Positions 63,709 through 64,000 of a DNA stretch of 64,000 bases are shown here, piece after piece (the first letter of the stretch is position 1; the number at the start of each line of letters is the position of its first letter). The stretch comes from Isobaculum melis (GTDB lineage: Bacteria > Bacillota > Bacilli > Lactobacillales > Carnobacteriaceae). The translations under genes and the position numbers were made by a program. The stretch lies in contig NZ_FOHA01000008.1 in NCBI RefSeq assembly GCF_900111355.1, positions 47,999 through 111,998 on the forward strand. The letters run 5' to 3'. The notes beneath the pieces were generated by a model. It saw only the letters and a program-made list of their open reading frames with translations. It searched no databases and had not been told where the DNA came from.

Positions 63709-63845
63709 TTTATTTTGACGTTCTTTAAATTCTATCCTACAATCCTAAGTATAAATAAATAGTTCGGAATAAGCAATGGATAATTTAAAATAAGTTTATT
63801 TTGCCAATGGGGATAGAAAAAATGTAGCTTTTCTTCTAGTAAATT

Positions 63846-63995
63846 TCAAAACCATCCCTTTGTGGAACATGATTTTTTTACCTCATAGGCTATTTCTTCT
63901 CCTGCGGAAATTCTTTTTCTTTTGTCTTCAGATTGTTCTTGAACTTTTTTTCCAGCTTTAGAGTCAAAACCACCAGCTAGATTTTTTTTGATCAT
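63846..63995 (-). CDS. Short basic ORF at window edge, possibly partial
   Basis: A 49-residue frame from an ATG at 63995 (MIKKNLAGGFDSKAGKKVQE, ending KKSCSTKGWF), lysine-rich. Only five bases lie upstream in the window, so the ribosome site cannot be judged and the frame may extend further. It carries a GG pair at residues 8-9 and one Cys. I cannot name a family. Confidence 0.35.
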   Translation of the reverse strand: MIKKNLAGGFDSKAGKKVQEQSEDKRKRISAGEEIAYEVKKSCSTKGWF

Positions 63996-64000
63996 GGTAA

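Overview
The window comes from a low-GC Gram-positive bacterium of the order Lactobacillales. The best fit is Enterococcaceae or a close relative such as Vagococcus or Carnobacterium; the genus is not proven by the sequence. The evidence is AT-rich DNA, AGGAGG ribosome binding sites, a short 4.5S-type SRP RNA next to dnaX, the Firmicute order dnaX-ebfC-recR-yaaL ... tmk-darA-holB-ricT-yabA ... trmN6-yazA-rsmI and tatD-rnmV-rsmA-veg, and a WxL / DUF916 / LPxTG surface locus typical of enterococci and lactobacilli.

Layout. 1-5.5 kb: a YhgE/Pip membrane protein (cut by the window edge), SRP RNA, and an acylating acetaldehyde dehydrogenase divergent from an orphan response regulator. 5.6-13.5 kb: the replication/repair block. 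13.5-15.8 kb: an accessory insert splitting yabA from trmN6, with a NUDIX hydrolase, a MazEF-type toxin-antitoxin pair whose toxin is frameshifted at a run of nine A, a membrane protein and a GlsB-like protein. 15.9-23.6 kb: tRNA/rRNA modification genes, MFS, HAD, DUF554, YbaK-type deacylase and metG. 23.7-26.5 kb: a minus-strand module with a HasA-like glycosyltransferase, a 40-residue membrane miniprotein coupled to it, and a nucleotide-sugar dehydrogenase. 27-31 kb: small unknown proteins, an ASCH protein and tatD-rnmV-rsmA-veg. 31-45 kb: mixed metabolic, transport and regulatory genes, including two Fic-fold proteins with damaged active-site motifs. 45-52 kb: an FtsX-type ABC exporter and an NfeD/flotillin pair. 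53.5-60.7 kb: an Mga-like regulator and a five-gene WxL cell-surface operon. 61-64 kb: DUF368, GNAT, a small helical protein and two tandem copies of a structured small RNA.

How parts work together. Tmk, DnaX, HolB and YabA supply DNA precursors, clamp loading and initiation control. TrmN6, RsmI, RsmA, RnmV and the RlmI-like enzyme mature stable RNA. The HasA-like synthase and the dehydrogenase probably make a uronate-containing polysaccharide. The WxL proteins, the LPxTG protein and the DUF916/DUF3324 protein probably assemble on the wall under the Mga-like regulator.

The least explained material is intergenic: (i) two tandem ~107-nt structured RNAs with matched promoters and compensatory changes (63.3-63.7 kb); (ii) a composite ~240-bp repeat at 19.9 and 53.0 kb, with shorter relatives at 51.4 and 52.3 kb, made of a conserved lead box plus a terminator-like hairpin whose stem base differs in every copy; (iii) a ~165-bp MITE-like element at 31.1 kb with a deleted relative at 60.7 kb.
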